From an uncultured Alistipes sp. (lineage in GTDB: Bacteria; Bacteroidota; Bacteroidia; Bacteroidales; Rikenellaceae), in NCBI GenBank assembly GCA_947573795.1, contig CANPHE010000019.1, positions 1-52,163 of the forward strand: a stretch of DNA of 52,163 nt, read 5' to 3'. The first letter of the stretch is position 1; the number at the start of each line of letters is the position of its first letter. The position numbers and the translations under genes were made by a program. Shown here piece after piece: positions 37,348-44,120 of the stretch. The notes below the pieces were generated by a model. That model ran no database searches. It was not told where the DNA came from and saw nothing but the letters and a program-made list of their open reading frames with translations.

Positions 37348-39012
37348 ATGAAACGAACGTTCTTCCGGCCGATCCTGCTCGGCCTGTTGTCGCTCGGCGC
37401 ATTAGACGCGTCCGCGAAAAAGAAAGACGTGCGGCTGCATCTCCCGCAGGAGATGAATACGGTCGCGGAGCCGCTCGACTCGCACGCCGGCGAGGAGCGG
37501 TTCAGCGTGCTCGAACCCGTGTTCGAGTACATGCAGCTGATCCCGGCGGAACACCTCAAGACCGATCGTACGGCCATCTATCCCCGGGTGAAACAGATGG
37601 CCGACGGACGTTATATCCTCTTCTGCCAGGGCGGTCAGATCGCGTCGCGGATCTACTACTATACGAGCGACGACCTGAAGCACTGGAGCGAAGGCCGGAT
37701 TCTGTTCGAGCCCCGTGAAATCCGGACCAGCGAAGGTTCCGACCGCCGCTGCTATTCAACGACGGACGCCGTGGTGCTCGCAAACGGCGATCTGCTGGCC
37801 GCCTGCTCTTTCCGAGCCTCCGGGGGCTACAAGCGCAATATCGGCTGCGGCATCGTGCTGAAGCGCAGCCGCGACAACGGCCGCAGCTGGTCCGAGGAAC
37901 AGGTCATTTTCGAGGGGACCAACTGGGAACCTTATCTGCTGCAACTGCCCGACGGACGTGTGCAGTGCTACTTTACCGACTGCCTGCCCGCGACCCGCAA
38001 TTCCGGGACTTCGGTCATAACCTCCGACGACGACGGCCGCACCTGGCACGGGCACATGCGCGTCTGCCGCCAATACAAGTACGATGACCGGGGCGTGAAA
38101 ATCTTTACCGATCAGATGCCCTGCTTCCGGGTGCTCAACGACGGAAAGACGCTGCTCGGATTTCTCGAAGCGCGGCTCGAGCCCGAGGGCCCCGGCGGCA
38201 AAAGCATCTATATGATGTCGGTCGTCCGCAACCGCGGTTTCGACTGGACGCCGCTCGGCGAGCAGACCGCAGGGCCCGCCGACCGGGAGACGAACGTCCT
38301 GAAGGGATGTGCAGGCTATGTATCGGTATTCCCGTCGGGAGAAACGCTCGTCTCGTGTAACATAGACCGGCTGTTCAGCCTCAAAATCGGGGATCGCGAA
38401 GGACACGTGTTCAACGGCCGTTCCTGGGAACAGGATTGGTTCCGACCCTTTTCCGGCCGGGGATTCTGGGGCAGCCTGGAGCCGCTGGACAGCCATCGGG
38501 TCATCGGTACGATGCATTGCGACGAGGGTATTCAACTCGGAGTCTTCTATCTCAACCACCGCATCGACGCGCCGCACCTGAAAATGCGGCTCGACGGCGA
38601 TCCCCGGGAGTGGAGCCACGACCATGCCCTGTTCATCGGCGGCGATTCGCCGGCGAAGGCGCTTTTCCGAGCAGGTCACAACGGCGAAAATTTCTGCCTG
38701 CTGGTCGAAACCGCGGGATGTCCGGAGGATTGCCGCATCGAACTGCGCCTCGGAGATATCACGCTGTCGATCGCTCCCGACGGCGAAGTGTCGGGATGCG
38801 CCGGTGCGAAGAGCGTTCGCCGCAGGAGGCTGACGGCCTCGGGCGAAGCGGGCTATGCGACGGAAATCACCGTACCGCTGCGCCTGCTGGGCGTAGGCCC
38901 CGGAGACACGATGCTGTTCTATGCCGCTCTCGATGCAGAGAATCTGCACGATACGTTTACTTTCGCCAAACCCGACGATCCGGAGAGTTGGATGCGGATC
39001 GTCCTGAAATAA
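37348..39012 (+). CDS. Sialidase-fold (BNR) secreted protein, paralogue of the 29736 gene
   Basis: 554 aa; signal peptide of about 22 aa ending at DASA. The propeller has Asp-box motifs R-D-N-G-R-S-W near 175 and D-D-D-G-R-T-W near 228, and a block TDAVVLANGDLLAACSFRA. The matching block in the 29736 gene reads SDAIVLANGDILSFVSFRC, which shows common descent. The C-terminal 130 aa form a CBM9-like domain (R-L-D-G-D-P-R-E-W, then a final PDDPESWMRIVLK). It lacks the long lipoprotein tether of its paralogue, so it is probably soluble in the periplasm. I use the ATG at 37348, which starts the signal peptide; an earlier in-frame ATG overlaps the DUF5107 gene and encodes a Cys-rich stretch that is probably not translated. 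Confidence 0.77.
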   Translation: MKRTFFRPILLGLLSLGALDASAKKKDVRLHLPQEMNTVAEPLDSHAGEERFSVLEPVFEYMQLIPAEHLKTDRTAIYPRVKQMADGRYILFCQGGQIASRIYYYTSDDLKHWSEGRILFEPREIRTSEGSDRRCYSTTDAVVLANGDLLAACSFRASGGYKRNIGCGIVLKRSRDNGRSWSEEQVIFEGTNWEPYLLQLPDGRVQCYFTDCLPATRNSGTSVITSDDDGRTWHGHMRVCRQYKYDDRGVKIFTDQMPCFRVLNDGKTLLGFLEARLEPEGPGGKSIYMMSVVRNRGFDWTPLGEQTAGPADRETNVLKGCAGYVSVFPSGETLVSCNIDRLFSLKIGDREGHVFNGRSWEQDWFRPFSGRGFWGSLEPLDSHRVIGTMHCDEGIQLGVFYLNHRIDAPHLKMRLDGDPREWSHDHALFIGGDSPAKALFRAGHNGENFCLLVETAGCPEDCRIELRLGDITLSIAPDGEVSGCAGAKSVRRRRLTASGEAGYATEITVPLRLLGVGPGDTMLFYAALDAENLHDTFTFAKPDDPESWMRIVLK

Positions 39013-39022
39013 CCCGAAGTTC

Positions 39023-40435
39023 ATGAAACGAAAAATGCTTTATCTGTCGCTGGCCGCAACGAGCGCGGCCGGTACCTCGGTGTGCTGCGCCCAACAAAAG
39101 GCTCCGCAGCGGCCGAATGTGATCTTCATCTTTGCCGACGACTTGGGATGGGCCGAGCTGGGTTGTTACGGGAACACGTTCAACGAAACGCCGGCGCTCG
39201 ACAGCATGGCGCGCTTCGGAGTTCGCTTTACCGACGCCTATGCTTCGGCGCCGATCTCCTCGCCGTCGAGAGCGGGGCTGATATCGGGACGTTATCCGCT
39301 GCGCGACGGTATCACCGACTACATCAAACCCGACTCGCCGATCCACCTCGGCACCGAGCAACCGTCATTGCCCGAAGCGCTGCGACGGGGCGGTTACCAC
39401 ACGGGCATCATCGGCAAGTGGCACCTCTCGGGCTATTTGGCCAACGGCGCACCGGTAGAGATGGGGCCCGAAAAATACGGGTTCGAGGAGGTGGTGCTCT
39501 CGGCCGAGGAGAGCATCGGCAACGGCTCGTATTTCTACCCGTGGCATCACCTCAAATCGATCGGTCCGGACGAGGCCGAGGAGCACGAGTTCATCGTCGA
39601 GCGAATGAACCGCGAGGCTCTGCGATTCATCGAGCGCAACCGCGAGCGACCGTTCTTCCTCTACCTGAGCCACTATGCGGTGCACACGATGGTGCACGGA
39701 CAACCCGAACTGGTGGACTATTTCCGCAGCAAACCCGAATGCAACCATAGTGCGCCGTCGAAGAACAATCCCGAGAACGATCCCTACAAGAAATGGCCTG
39801 CGGACTATTTGGCCAAGCCGCACAATCCCCATTTGGCAGCGCAGCTCAAGGTGGTGGACGATGGCGTGGGGATGATTCTGGCCAAACTCCGCGAATTGGG
39901 CCTCGCCGAAAACACGATCGTTATTTTTACGAGCGACAACGGCGGGTCGCCCCAGGTGACCGACAACGGTCCGTTGCGTGGCGGCAAAGGCACACTCTAC
40001 GAGGGCGGTACGCGCGAGCCGATGATCGTGTTTCAGCCGGGACGCATTTGCGGCGGCAGAGTGTCGTCGCTGCCGACCAACAACTACGACTTTTATCCGA
40101 CGCTCTGCGAGTTGACCGGAACTCCGCTTCCGGAGGAGTTCGAACCCGACGGCGTGAGCATCGCCGATGAACTGCTCGGAGGTGCATGCGACACCGAACG
40201 TCCGCTCTACTGGTACTTCCGAATTCAAGGGCGCAAGAGCGGCGGACGGTGGTGCAGTTCGGTGCGCTCGGGCGACTGGAAACTGATCGAATTCCATGAC
40301 GACGGTACCCGGGAGTTGTACAACCTGCGGGAGGATCCGAGCGAAACGACTGACCGGCTGGCGGAAGTTCCCGAGCAGGCGGAGCGTCTGGCGAAACTGC
40401 TCGCGCAGTGGCGGCGCGATGCCGGCGCGGAGTAG
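39023..40435 (+). CDS. Serine-type type I sulfatase, secreted
   Basis: A 470-aa arylsulfatase-superfamily enzyme that removes sulfate esters from glycans. Its formylglycine precursor is Ser79 in S-S-P-S-R-A-G-L, so maturation needs the radical-SAM enzyme anSME; none is in the window. Metal-binding residues are in IFADDLG (Asp39, Asp40) and TSDNGG, and other conserved elements are GIIGKWHLSG and GPLRGGKGTLYEGGTREP. The N-terminus is a signal peptide ending around Cys21-Cys22, possibly lipidated. It is the last gene of the locus, 10 bp after the sialidase-fold gene, and is followed by a strong terminator. Its presence implies that the locus glycan is sulfated, for example a host mucin or an algal polymer; which one is not shown. 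Confidence 0.92.
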   Translation: MKRKMLYLSLAATSAAGTSVCCAQQKAPQRPNVIFIFADDLGWAELGCYGNTFNETPALDSMARFGVRFTDAYASAPISSPSRAGLISGRYPLRDGITDYIKPDSPIHLGTEQPSLPEALRRGGYHTGIIGKWHLSGYLANGAPVEMGPEKYGFEEVVLSAEESIGNGSYFYPWHHLKSIGPDEAEEHEFIVERMNREALRFIERNRERPFFLYLSHYAVHTMVHGQPELVDYFRSKPECNHSAPSKNNPENDPYKKWPADYLAKPHNPHLAAQLKVVDDGVGMILAKLRELGLAENTIVIFTSDNGGSPQVTDNGPLRGGKGTLYEGGTREPMIVFQPGRICGGRVSSLPTNNYDFYPTLCELTGTPLPEEFEPDGVSIADELLGGACDTERPLYWYFRIQGRKSGGRWCSSVRSGDWKLIEFHDDGTRELYNLREDPSETTDRLAEVPEQAERLAKLLAQWRRDAGAE

Positions 40436-40503
40436 CGTCCGGGAGCAATCCTGCCCAAACTGGGATTCGTCCGGCAGAAGACTATATCCCGGGGTTCGCA
40501 GAA

Positions 40504-40547
40504 CCGGGTTCTTGCCGAAAATTCGGCAAGAACCCGGTCGCTGTTTT
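40504..40547 (+). terminator. Intrinsic terminator of the polysaccharide locus
   Basis: A perfect 16-bp inverted repeat (40504-40519 with 40522-40537) begins 68 bp after the sulfatase stop codon. It is followed by TCGCTGTTTTG. This is the strongest terminator in the window and marks the end of the PUL transcript. Confidence 0.85.
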
Positions 40548-40630
40548 GTCCGGGGATTGGGAGGAAGGCAAAAGTTGAATCTTTTAAACTCATTCCTCTT
40601 TCAATTCTCCCTTTCTTAAAAAAATAACCT

Positions 40631-40835
40631 GCTATCTACATTGATGAGTATGACCTATTGAGTGATGAAAAACTAAACCTTACATTTCGTTTCGGATGTT
40701 CCTCTGGAATTTGATCTGCTTCGACTTCAACAGGCATTCAAAAATTCGGGGATTGAGTTATACAAACTCAATAAATCCAATCTCTTGGACTACTTTCAAA
40801 CACTTGATCCAAATCCTCTTTGGTGCTGGACTTGA
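40631..40835 (+). pseudogene. Degraded A+T-rich gene remnant
   Basis: Two consecutive protein-like frames can be joined by a frameshift near 40694. The first reads IDEYDLLSDEKLNLTFRF and the second continues DVPLEFDLLRLQQAF to a TGA at 40833-40835. Neither has a start codon in context. The stretch is far more A+T-rich than the flanking locus and lies just outside the tRNA-Met attachment site, as expected for debris of an older insertion. I do not recognise the family. Confidence 0.35.
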
Positions 40836-40912
40836 CATAAACCAAAAGAGTAAATGGTATCAATCTACTTTTTTCTGCTGTAAATTTTGCTGAACATTTC
40901 GCGACCGAACAC

Positions 40913-40943
40913 GAAAAAGAGGTTGCAACTGCTTGCAACCTCT
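40913..40943 (-). terminator. Original terminator of the tRNA-Met gene
   Basis: A perfect 11-bp stem (40918-40928 with 40933-40943) with a 4-base loop is followed on the minus strand by a T5 run (TCTTTTTCG). It lies 12 bp beyond the duplicated tRNA 3' end. This indicates that this border held the intact minus-strand tRNA-Met gene before integration. Confidence 0.8.
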
Positions 40944-40954
40944 CGATTATGAAT

Positions 40955-40999
40955 GTGGACCCAGAGGGGCAGATCCCACGACCTTCGGATTATGAGTCC
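40955..40999 (-). repeat. Left attachment site: displaced 3' end of tRNA-Met
   Basis: 45 bp matching the tRNA-Met 3' portion at 52109-52154, including the anticodon arm (CTCATAA loop), T arm and acceptor end. One base is missing in the T loop (GGGGCAGATCCC against GGGGCATGATCCC). Beyond 40999 the sequence no longer resembles a tRNA, so this copy cannot make a functional tRNA. Confidence 0.85.
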
Positions 41000-41095
41000 T
41001 AATTCAGCCTTTTTTGCCGGTTTAACCCGATTTTTATTTTTGGCTTAAATTCTTGTTATTCAGATGCGAATATAATTATTTTATTTCATTCTGTT

Positions 41096-41126
41096 TTTGC
41101 CGATTTCATTTAATTCCGTACATTTG
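41096..41126 (+). promoter_or_regulatory. Integrase promoter
   Basis: TTTG (41096-41099), 19 bp, then TACATTTG (41119-41126): an exact Bacteroidetes promoter. Transcription should start near 41133, inside the 23-bp terminal repeat. Integrase bound to that repeat could therefore repress its own gene. Confidence 0.75.
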
Positions 41127-41146
41127 TGTCTAAATTGTGTACCCGA
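41124..41146 (+). repeat. Integrase arm-like direct repeat, left copy
   Basis: 23 bp identical to 52039-52061 near the other end (begins TTGTGTCTAAATTGTG, ends TACCCGA). A third, shorter match lies at 41186-41201. Same-orientation repeats just inside both ends of an integrated element are the usual layout of arm-type sites for a tyrosine recombinase. Confidence 0.7.
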
Positions 41147-41153
41147 AGATCGG

Positions 41154-41171
41154 CCTCACAATAGCGTGAGG
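41154..41171. other. Short hairpin in the integrase leader
   Basis: CCTCAC and GTGAGG (41154-41159 and 41166-41171) form a 6-bp stem with a 6-base loop. It sits between the two left-end arm-like repeats and 52 bp before the integrase start codon. It may be an RNA structure or a binding site for an accessory protein. Confidence 0.4.
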
Positions 41172-41185
41172 AGGCATAATTCGAA

Positions 41186-41201
41186 AAGTTGTGTCTAAAT
41201 T
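41186..41201 (+). repeat. Integrase arm-like repeat, second left copy
   Basis: AAGTTGTGTCTAAATT, identical over 16 bp to 52036-52051 and sharing its core with 41124-41146. It lies 22 bp before the integrase ATG. Confidence 0.65.
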
Positions 41202-41222
41202 TTAGTCGAAATACGGAAAAAG

Positions 41223-42446
41223 ATGGCTTTTAACTACTCGAAAGACGGCATAACGGTGTCTCTTATGTTGGATACCAGCCACCCGAAAAAAGACGGAACA
41301 TTTCCCGTCCGGGTCCGAGTCGGATACAGGCGGATGCGTCAATACTACCCGACCGGCAAAGCCCTGACGGCAGAGGAATGGGAGGTGCTCCCGACGACAA
41401 AGATTCGCACCATCGTTGCCACGCGCAAGGACATCGAGAATAGTTATGCCTTCGTGCGCGATACGGTTGAGGAGCTGGCCAACCTCGGGACCTTTTCTTT
41501 CGATAACCTCAACAACCGCCTGAAGCACGGTCCCGGAATGCTGGATGCGACCTTCAGGGCGAAAATCGAGGCGTTGAGGCGGCAGGAGCGTATCGGGTCG
41601 ATGCTCGCATACGAAACCGTACACAAGGGCATCGAGCGTTTCGGCGGCCTCCAAACGAGGCTGGAGGCCGTGACGGTGGAGTGGCTGCGTCGTTACGAAC
41701 GCTTCCTCCTCAAGGAGGGCAAGAGCCGCACGACGGTCGGGATCCATATGCGCCACCTGCGGGCGATCCTCAACGATGCGGTACGGTGCGGGATAATCAA
41801 GGAGGCGCAATATCCCTTCGGGCAGGGGCGCTACGAGATACAGGCCGGAGAGGGGCGCAAACTGGCTCTTACGCTGGAGCAGATCGGGCGGATCGCCGAC
41901 TACGAAGACGGGACCGAGGCGACGGAACGATACCGCGATTACTGGCTCTTTCTCTACCTCTGCAACGGGATCAACGTGGCGGACTTCGTGCGGTTGAGGC
42001 ATCGGGACATCGTGAACGGCGAAATATGCTTCGTCCGCCAAAAGACCGAGCGAACGACCAAAACCTGCAAGGAGATCCGGGTTGTCGTCACGGAGCGGAT
42101 GCAGGCGATCATCGACCGATGGGGTATCCCCTTTCGGCCCGACAGCTTCATTTTTCCGATCCTCGACGGAACGGAGGACGCGACACGACGGAAGATGAAA
42201 ACCTTGTATGCGACGAAGGCGATCAACAAGCGGATGAAGACGATCGGCGAGCAGCTCGACATCGGCGGCGTATCGACCTACACGGCGCGGCATTCGTTCG
42301 CTACAGTATTGAAGCGCGCCGGGGCGAATATCGCCTATATCTCAGAATCGCTGGGGCATCAGGACCTCAAGACGACGGAAAGCTACCTTGCCAGCTTCGA
42401 GCGCGAGGAAAGACAGAGAAACGCCGAACTGCTGACAAAATTTTAG
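41223..42446 (+). CDS. Tyrosine recombinase (site-specific integrase)
   Basis: A 407-aa integrase that inserts and excises the element at tRNA-Met. Domains: N-terminal arm-binding beta domain (about 1-75), SAM-like core-binding domain (about 95-205, including EWLRRYERFLL and TTVGIHMRHLRAIL), and a catalytic domain. Catalytic features are the Lys in C-F-V-R-Q-K-T, Arg356 in T-A-R-H-S-F-A, His379 in LGHQD and the nucleophile Tyr388 in ESYLASF. The position of the first catalytic Arg is occupied by Asn251 (NGINVADFVRLR) and the H of HxxR by Tyr353. Both substitutions are familiar in Bacteroidetes integrases of this type. Start chosen at the ATG after AAAAAG. Confidence 0.93.
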   Translation: MAFNYSKDGITVSLMLDTSHPKKDGTFPVRVRVGYRRMRQYYPTGKALTAEEWEVLPTTKIRTIVATRKDIENSYAFVRDTVEELANLGTFSFDNLNNRLKHGPGMLDATFRAKIEALRRQERIGSMLAYETVHKGIERFGGLQTRLEAVTVEWLRRYERFLLKEGKSRTTVGIHMRHLRAILNDAVRCGIIKEAQYPFGQGRYEIQAGEGRKLALTLEQIGRIADYEDGTEATERYRDYWLFLYLCNGINVADFVRLRHRDIVNGEICFVRQKTERTTKTCKEIRVVVTERMQAIIDRWGIPFRPDSFIFPILDGTEDATRRKMKTLYATKAINKRMKTIGEQLDIGGVSTYTARHSFATVLKRAGANIAYISESLGHQDLKTTESYLASFEREERQRNAELLTKF

Positions 42447-42507
42447 CCTTTTTTATTTTTATCAAAGTTTTTTTGCATATTTTATTGCATAATAAATTCA
42501 AGTTTTG

Positions 42508-42515
42508 TATATTTG
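42508..42515 (+). promoter_or_regulatory. Promoter -7 box after the integrase gene
   Basis: TATATTTG matches the consensus exactly. The best -33 candidate is ATTG at 42484-42487, 20 bp upstream, one base off. Predicted start of transcription is near 42522. Confidence 0.6.
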
Positions 42516-42521
42516 CAGCAT

Positions 42522-42659
42522 AGAAAGAGAATGAAAGTTTACGCCCATATTATAAACGGGTGTAAACGGACCTAAAATAGGTCGAGAACATACATACTGA
42601 ATCATTAGAGCCAAGAGCCGATTTTATCCTTACGGGATAGGTCGGCTCTTTTCTTTTTG
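42522..42659 (+). ncRNA. Predicted short structured RNA or attenuator leader, about 138 nt
   Basis: Between the promoter at 42508-42515 and the excisionase-like start codon (42693) there are three hairpins: 42537-42546 with 42558-42567 (10 bp), 42569-42573 with 42579-42583, and 42613-42621 with 42642-42650 (9 bp plus an inner 5-bp helix). The last is followed by TTTTCTTTTT, so it is an intrinsic terminator. The product is either a small RNA or a leader that attenuates the genes downstream. I do not recognise an RNA family. Confidence 0.5.
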
Positions 42660-42692
42660 CCAATTTTTAAACTTTTAAATATCGAAAAGATT

Positions 42693-43053
42693 ATGAGCGA
42701 GGTAGTTATTGTTACCAGTCGAGATGAACTGGAGGCCGCTGTGGAAAAAGCGTTGCATTCGGTTATGCCCAAAATTCTTGTCGAAACACAACGTAAAAAA
42801 GACGTTTACGAGACGGACCGTCTGTCAATCAGTGGGGCTGTGGATTTTTTGGAGAGAGGGAGCGCCGACTACTCGATCAACCCTATACAATCTGATATAT
42901 AACAGACGTATACCATTTTCCAAACTGGGCAACCGCGTTGTGTTCTCGAAAAAGGATCTTCTTGCGTGGATCGAAGCCCGCACGACGCGCCCGGCGGATG
43001 CACGGGCCGAGGCTGCGTCGCGTATTGCCCGAAGTGCCGCAAACCGTCAATAA
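42693..43053 (+). pseudogene. Excisionase-like HTH gene with a frameshift
   Basis: The reading frame from the ATG at 42693 encodes an N-terminal region (SRDELEAAVEKALHSVMP) and the beginning of a MerR-like HTH (LSISGAVDFLERG), then diverges to a stop at 42902. The rest of the domain continues in the next frame as GAPTTRSTLYNLIYNRRIPF, then a wing KLGNRVVFSKKDLLAWIE, ending at 43053. Deleting one G in the GGG of AGAGGGAGCG would restore a normal excisionase-like protein of about 119 aa (VDFLERGAPTTR). An extra T in the T6 run just upstream is another candidate. It may be a true mutation, a programmed shift or a sequence error. The position after integrase supports a role in excision or regulation. 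Confidence 0.7.
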
Positions 43054-43364
43054 TGAGCCGGAAGATGGATACAAAACAAATCGCCCCCGGCACTCAAGGC
43101 AAGCACACGGGAGCATATACTCGAATTCTTCACAAAGGTAAGGAATTTTTCCTCAACACCAACGAATACCGCGTCTTTTCGCTCCTGCTTACAGGGGCCA
43201 AGCTGGCGACGTTCGACATCGCCGAGCAACTGAACGTGCCCGACCCGCGCAGCACAGTCCGCTATCTGCGCAAAATGGGCATTCATATCTCTGACGTATG
43301 GGTGCGCGAGAATCGGATGCGTTTCAAGCGCTATTTCATTCATGGAGAAGGAGGCCTGCAATGA
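43053..43364 (+). CDS. Small winged-helix DNA-binding protein (predicted)
   Basis: 103 aa. The ATG overlaps the stop of the previous gene (TAATG), and an alternative start is at 43065. A helix-turn-helix is readable in the middle (LLLTGAKLATFDIAEQLNVP, then RSTVRYLRKMGI), followed by a basic wing (RENRMRFKRYFI). This is the layout of small phage and element proteins that regulate or help initiate replication. It overlaps the DUF6291 gene by 4 bp (ATGA), so the genes are co-translated. The specific family is not recognised. Confidence 0.65.
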   Translation: MSRKMDTKQIAPGTQGKHTGAYTRILHKGKEFFLNTNEYRVFSLLLTGAKLATFDIAEQLNVPDPRSTVRYLRKMGIHISDVWVRENRMRFKRYFIHGEGGLQ

Positions 43365-44002
43365 GTAAACGCGACACACCTAAAATCCGAGAAGGATTCA
43401 CGTTCTATCGCAGTTTCAGGGATTCGATAGAAATGACAGATGCGTCCGATCAACTTGTCCTATACAAAGCAATTGCCGATTATGCACTCGATGGAATAGA
43501 GCCTGATATTTCGACGTTGGATGCTTTAGGCAGGTTGTGCTGGACTGCGATAAGCCCCAATATCAAATCGGGACGGAAAAACTTTGAAAATGGATGCAAC
43601 GGAGGTGCTCCGAAAGGGAATCGGAACGCGAAAAAACAACCGAAAAACAACCCAGATTCAACCGAAAAACAACCGGGGGAAACAAGCAATGAGAATGAGA
43701 ATAGGAATGAGTATGAAAATGAGAATGGTATTTTAGAGAAAAAAGTCGCACCCAAACGCTCGACATTTGTTGTTCCCCAACTCGAAGAGGTCGCAAATTT
43801 CTTTTCGACGATCAAGGGAACAAGAATTGATGCGGAAAAGTTTTTTTATCACAACGAGGCAGGCGGGTGGCGAACCTCTAAAGGTCCGATGGAGAGTTGG
43901 ACCGCTGCCGCCCGCAAATGGATGCTCAGCGAGCCTCGTTTCACCAACACGAAAGTCCCCGAAACGAACCGCGAGGCGCAACCGAGGTACAAGGCATTGT
44001 AA
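43361..44002 (+). CDS. DUF6291-family protein, probable replication accessory
   Basis: 213 aa. The N-terminal domain (about 10-75: FTFYRSFRDSIEMTDASDQL, YKAIADYALDGIEP, ISPNIKSGRKNFENG) matches DUF6291, common in phages and elements next to replication genes. A low-complexity Asn/Glu-rich linker (about 105-130, repeated NE and EN pairs) follows. The C-terminal motif (PQLEEVANFF, then AEKFFYHNEAGGW and WTAAARKWM) is shared with phage replisome-organiser proteins. Its position just before dnaB suggests a helicase loader or origin-binding partner; that is inference. Start at 43361 overlaps the previous stop codon by 4 bp. Confidence 0.75.
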   Translation: MSKRDTPKIREGFTFYRSFRDSIEMTDASDQLVLYKAIADYALDGIEPDISTLDALGRLCWTAISPNIKSGRKNFENGCNGGAPKGNRNAKKQPKNNPDSTEKQPGETSNENENRNEYENENGILEKKVAPKRSTFVVPQLEEVANFFSTIKGTRIDAEKFFYHNEAGGWRTSKGPMESWTAAARKWMLSEPRFTNTKVPETNREAQPRYKAL

Positions 44003-44120
44003 CAACACCTCACAAATCGGACGGAAACACATCAAATTTCGAAATAAACCACAAAGATTACAACTGTCACTTGAATAAAAAACAATCGAAATTTTCGGTA
44101 TTTCTGCAACAAATCAGCAA

